Source of the DNA: Brachyhypopomus gauderio
Taxonomy: Eukaryota; Chordata; Actinopteri; Gymnotiformes; Hypopomidae
Assembly (NCBI RefSeq): GCF_052324685.1
Contig: NC_135221.1
Location: 22,857,371 to 22,921,370 of the forward strand
Direction of reading: 5' to 3'
DNA length: 64,000 nucleotides
In this document: positions 61,049 through 64,000 of the stretch, in pieces
Position numbering within the stretch: the stretch's first letter is position 1
Layout of the letters: each line of letters opens with the position of its first letter
Notes under the pieces: generated by a model
Databases searched by the model: none
What the model was told of the DNA's origin: nothing
What the model saw: only the letters and a program-made list of their open reading frames with translations
Program-made: the position numbers and the translations under genes

Positions 61049-61089
61049 GTTACATTGAGTCTGTGGGTCACTCAGCCTTTGCTGGCATC

Positions 61090-61698
61090 ATGAGTGGGAA
61101 GAGTCTCCTTCTGAAGGTGATCCTGTTGGGGGATGGTGGTGTGGGTAAAAGTTCGCTCATGAACCGCTACGTGACTGACCGCTTCGACTCGCAGTCTTTC
61201 CACACCATCGGCGTGGAGTTCCTTAACCGCGACCTGGAGGTGGACGGACGACCAGTCACACTGCAGATCTGGGACACGGCGGGTCAAGAGCGCTTCAAGT
61301 CCCTGCGCACACCCTTCTATCGCGGCGCAGACTGCTGCCTGCTCACCTTTGCAGTGGATGACGTGCGTAGCTTTCAGAACCTGGGTGCCTGGAAGAGGGA
61401 GTTTGTGCGCTACTCAGATGTGCGTGACCCCGAGTGCTTCCCGTTTGTTGTGCTGGGCAACAAGGTGGACAAAGAGGAGCGAGAGGTGGGGGAGGGGGAG
61501 GCACGCGCTTGGTGTGAAGAAAATGGCCGCTGTCCCTACTTCCAGACCAGTGCCAAGGATGATACTAATGTGAGCGCCGCCTTTGAGGCAGCTGTGCGGG
61601 CGGTGCTGGCCTCCGAGGATCATGTTGATCACGCCCTCCTCAGCAGCACCATTGACCTGCATGGTAATCGCAAGCCAGCCCGCTCCTCCTGCTGCTAA
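61090..61698 (+). CDS. rab9b: Rab9-type small GTPase, complete single coding exon, 202 aa
   Basis: Rab9 acts on late endosomes, driving mannose-6-phosphate receptor return to the trans-Golgi. All GTPase motifs are present: P-loop GDGGVGKS (14-21), switch I with FHTIGVEF (T39), WDTAGQE (61-67), NKVD (124-127) and SAK (154-156). The C-terminus ends in CC (201-202) for double prenylation. The start MSGKSLLLKVILL and the whole core follow Rab9B more closely than Rab9A, which begins MAGKSS. An upstream in-frame ATG at 61012 lies before the splice acceptor at 61048, so it is rejected. The coding part is GC-richer than its surroundings, with no introns, as in mammalian RAB9A/B. Rab9a is the main alternative. 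Confidence 0.93.
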   Translation: MSGKSLLLKVILLGDGGVGKSSLMNRYVTDRFDSQSFHTIGVEFLNRDLEVDGRPVTLQIWDTAGQERFKSLRTPFYRGADCCLLTFAVDDVRSFQNLGAWKREFVRYSDVRDPECFPFVVLGNKVDKEEREVGEGEARAWCEENGRCPYFQTSAKDDTNVSAAFEAAVRAVLASEDHVDHALLSSTIDLHGNRKPARSSCC

Positions 61699-62232
61699 GG
61701 TGTAGGTGCATACCAACACATCCGGCTTTGCTGTGCATATGCAGATGATGATTACTGGTATGACGCAGCTTGTGGTGGGTTGGGTGACGTAGCTTTGATC
61801 GGCTTCCCTTGGGCTGTTTAGCTACAGATGTAGCAGAAATACTGTATGGTGTCACTGGCACAATCATTTTTATGTGTCTGCTTTCTACAGTCTGGCACCA
61901 ATGTTGGCATAATCTTTTCCGTCTTCACTGACAAAAGCTCTTGTGCCTGTAGCTTGTTGGATTTTCTGACAATGCAGATTTCTTGCCCTGGAGGCCTCAA
62001 CACTAACTCTCCTCCACCTGAAGGCAGTTATATTGTTGCACAAGACACCATTCTACTTCTCACTTAGCCTGTCATCATTGATCCTCTCAGTTTACTAGAG
62101 TGGAGCGTTTTCCTGCTGCCAGCTCATAGTTCTGCTTGTGTTTTGATGTTTAACAGTAGACTAACCTCATTATATATATATACAAACATATATATATATA
62201 ATCCTAATGATGTTTAACAGTAGACTAACCTC

Positions 62233-62306
<74 letters not shown>

Positions 62307-63475
62307 CCTAATCTTTACTACTGTAGAACTCTAAAAGGTCACAATTTGCTAAGCCTATAACACAGTTATAAAAAAGGGAATATGTGGCATTGGCATTGAT
62401 CGAGTATGAACAATGTGATTTGTGCTGTTACATTTTTTTCCTGGGTACATTGCTGTGCGTTTACCTTTGTTACATGTATTACATTCTCTATTGAGTGACA
62501 GTGGCGTTTGTTGGTGCTCTGGTGCCCACTGTTGGAAATAAGGGCTGTTGCTCTTTCTATTTGAGGAAGAGTGTTCACTAAAAGTCTTCTCTTTTGTTTG
62601 GTTTGCATCCAAGCTCAGTCCTTCATATCAGAATGTACTGACTGAGTTGGCACTGTAGTGTTTAACTGTCAGGAGTTTATTTGTTTAGCAAATTAAATAT
62701 TGATTTTCAGAGTTTTATTTTTGCTGTATTATGACTACTAAATAAGTAGTGATATCAGTTGTGTTTGTGTTCTTAGTCTAATCTGAATGTGCTAAGGTGG
62801 GGGGGGGGGGCAGCAACCAACGTACATTTGCCCAAGTATACCACATTTCACTCTTTCTTCCAGGTGTATTGCTTATATAAGATACATGGGAACAGTCCTG
62901 TGGATTTCTAATTGACAAATTATAGCCTTTGGTTCTTTAAATGTTATTATTAAGACATTTGAAATGTTTTCTTTTTACATATTCTGTTACTTTGTTTTGC
63001 TCAATCATAGTGGACTTTGACCTGGCTTGAGTGGCTAATGATCTCATGTTCATGTCCAAGCCTGAAACATGTTCTATGTGTTGCATTATCCAGATGGATG
63101 ACTCTCATTTCTGCACTTTGTAGCATGTTAAAGCTCTACTGCTTAATTTTCTCCATCAGTTTCCATCAATTTAACTTGCCTCCTTCAGTGTTTAATAAGA
63201 ACAGTTCACTGTGAAACAGAATCAGTTCAGACACTGTGTTTTCTCCTCACATTTTGGTACAGAAATCTATTAGGATTTTTAACAGCCAGTTTCTGAGTAT
63301 TTTTAAGGTACCCAAAAAAATGACAACAGTGTGCTCAGTTATTCTGATATAGTCATGTTGGATCTTGTTTTACAGTATTTGATTTGTTAGGTGATGCATT
63401 CTAAGGATGCTTAATGTTAATCTTCCTGCAGCCCTCTATAAATTTGAGAATAAAGCTGTGTACTAACGCATATGT
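61699..63475 (+). other. rab9b: rab9b 3' untranslated region with polyadenylation signal
   Basis: Long T-rich 3' region ending at AATAAA 63449-63454. It contains a duplicated phrase GATGTTTAACAGTAGACTAA at about 62146 and 62209, each followed by a TA run (the second about 85 bases, 62234-62303), and a poly-G tract near 62798. No coding evidence. Confidence 0.55.
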
Positions 63476-64000
63476 GAAACAAGTCTATTTAAAGAAGTAT
63501 TCAGCTTTATAGACATGCATGTTAAATCATTATTGTTGTTGTTTATATTACGGTTATTGTTTTGTTTCATAAGGCACGATGTAAAATGCGTAAATATTAT
63601 AATTTGCTAATTTTTTTTCTTTTATTCTTGTTTTGTAAATCTGTCTCTATTCCCAGAAATGATGCAGAGAGTCATGTCTGTGTGTGTCATGTCTGTGGTT
63701 ATGATGCAGACTGTCATGTCTGTGGTTGTGTGTAAGGCAATTACTGCACTAAAGGCAAGTAGTGGCTTGGAAAGCTTATGTCACTTGCTGTCTGTACTGC
63801 ACTGGGCATTCACTCACAAATACTGTACTGACATATTACGAAATTGCTGTCTAGTATTGCAAAATGTTTGCTCCATGTCCTTTGAGCTGGGCTCAGTTTG
63901 TGTCACGGTACCTGAGGTAAGGCTGAACTCCTCAACCGTCCAGCCTGTCCTCTCGCATTATAAGGTCTGTGGTAAAACAGGAGTCAAGACTGCTTCTGTT
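63476..64000. other. Downstream sequence, nothing recognised
   Basis: A short imperfect repeat of GTCATGTCTGTG lies near 63672-63730. No exon or repeat family I can support. Confidence 0.5.

Noticed and set aside
61012..61089. Longer rab9b start at the upstream in-frame ATG
   Set aside because: That ATG lies before the splice acceptor at 61048, and the extra residues come from a GT repeat. MSGKSLLLK is the family start.

Overview
The window looks like teleost nuclear DNA. Six spliced protein-coding genes are separated and invaded by AT-rich introns, long microsatellites, tRNA-derived SINEs, a V-SINE-like fragment, hAT, Tc1 and Harbinger-type DNA transposons, an L2-like LINE remnant and solo-LTR-like insertions. 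A bony fish is a safe inference; the species cannot be named from the sequence alone. The neighbours cetn2, nsdhl and znf185 stand in the order CETN2-NSDHL-ZNF185 known from mammalian Xq28, which supports all three calls.

Layout, left to right. 1-1.9 kb: 3' end of gcna (+), coding the SprT-like metalloprotease domain and zinc-binding tail; the rest lies outside the window. 2.9-5.5 kb: cetn2 (-), complete in five coding exons, 172 aa. 5.5-6.5 kb: shared head-to-head promoter region. 6.5-14.5 kb: nsdhl (+), sterol C4-decarboxylating dehydrogenase, 345 aa in seven coding exons. 14.5-15.0 kb: an unrecognised minus-strand ORF converging on nsdhl. 15.6-56.5 kb: znf185 (+), about 57 inferred coding exons over some 40 kb. 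57.1-59.15 kb: fut11 (-), a GT10-type fucosyltransferase, 483 aa. 60-63.5 kb: rab9b-like (+), head-to-head with fut11 and encoded by a single coding exon.

The most striking part is znf185. Nearly every exon starts and ends in the same splice phase (split AG|N codon). Between 28.1 and 44.2 kb the gene holds 20 apparently intact copies of one 84-102 nt exon coding a Pro/Lys/Thr-rich unit around [13 protein letters not shown], plus two truncated copies and two decayed remnants upstream. The copies fall into sequence types that recur in the same order with their introns, so the array grew by multi-exon segmental duplication. A five-exon block downstream (45.6-47.3 kb) is duplicated nearly identically at 48.9-50.6 kb. 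Older two-exon modules and a 57-nt exon pair are also repeated before the C-terminal LIM domain. If all intact exons were joined, the frame stays open for about 1522 residues, roughly twice the mammalian protein.

The same duplications give natural empty-site controls. Intron copies with and without an insert define the ends and 5-bp target duplications of solo-LTR-like elements. Functions follow from family membership: DNA-protein crosslink repair and germline (gcna), centrosome and nucleotide excision repair (cetn2), cholesterol synthesis (nsdhl), actin-associated LIM protein (znf185), ER fucosylation (fut11), endosome-to-Golgi traffic (rab9b). They share no evident pathway; the block is syntenic rather than functional.
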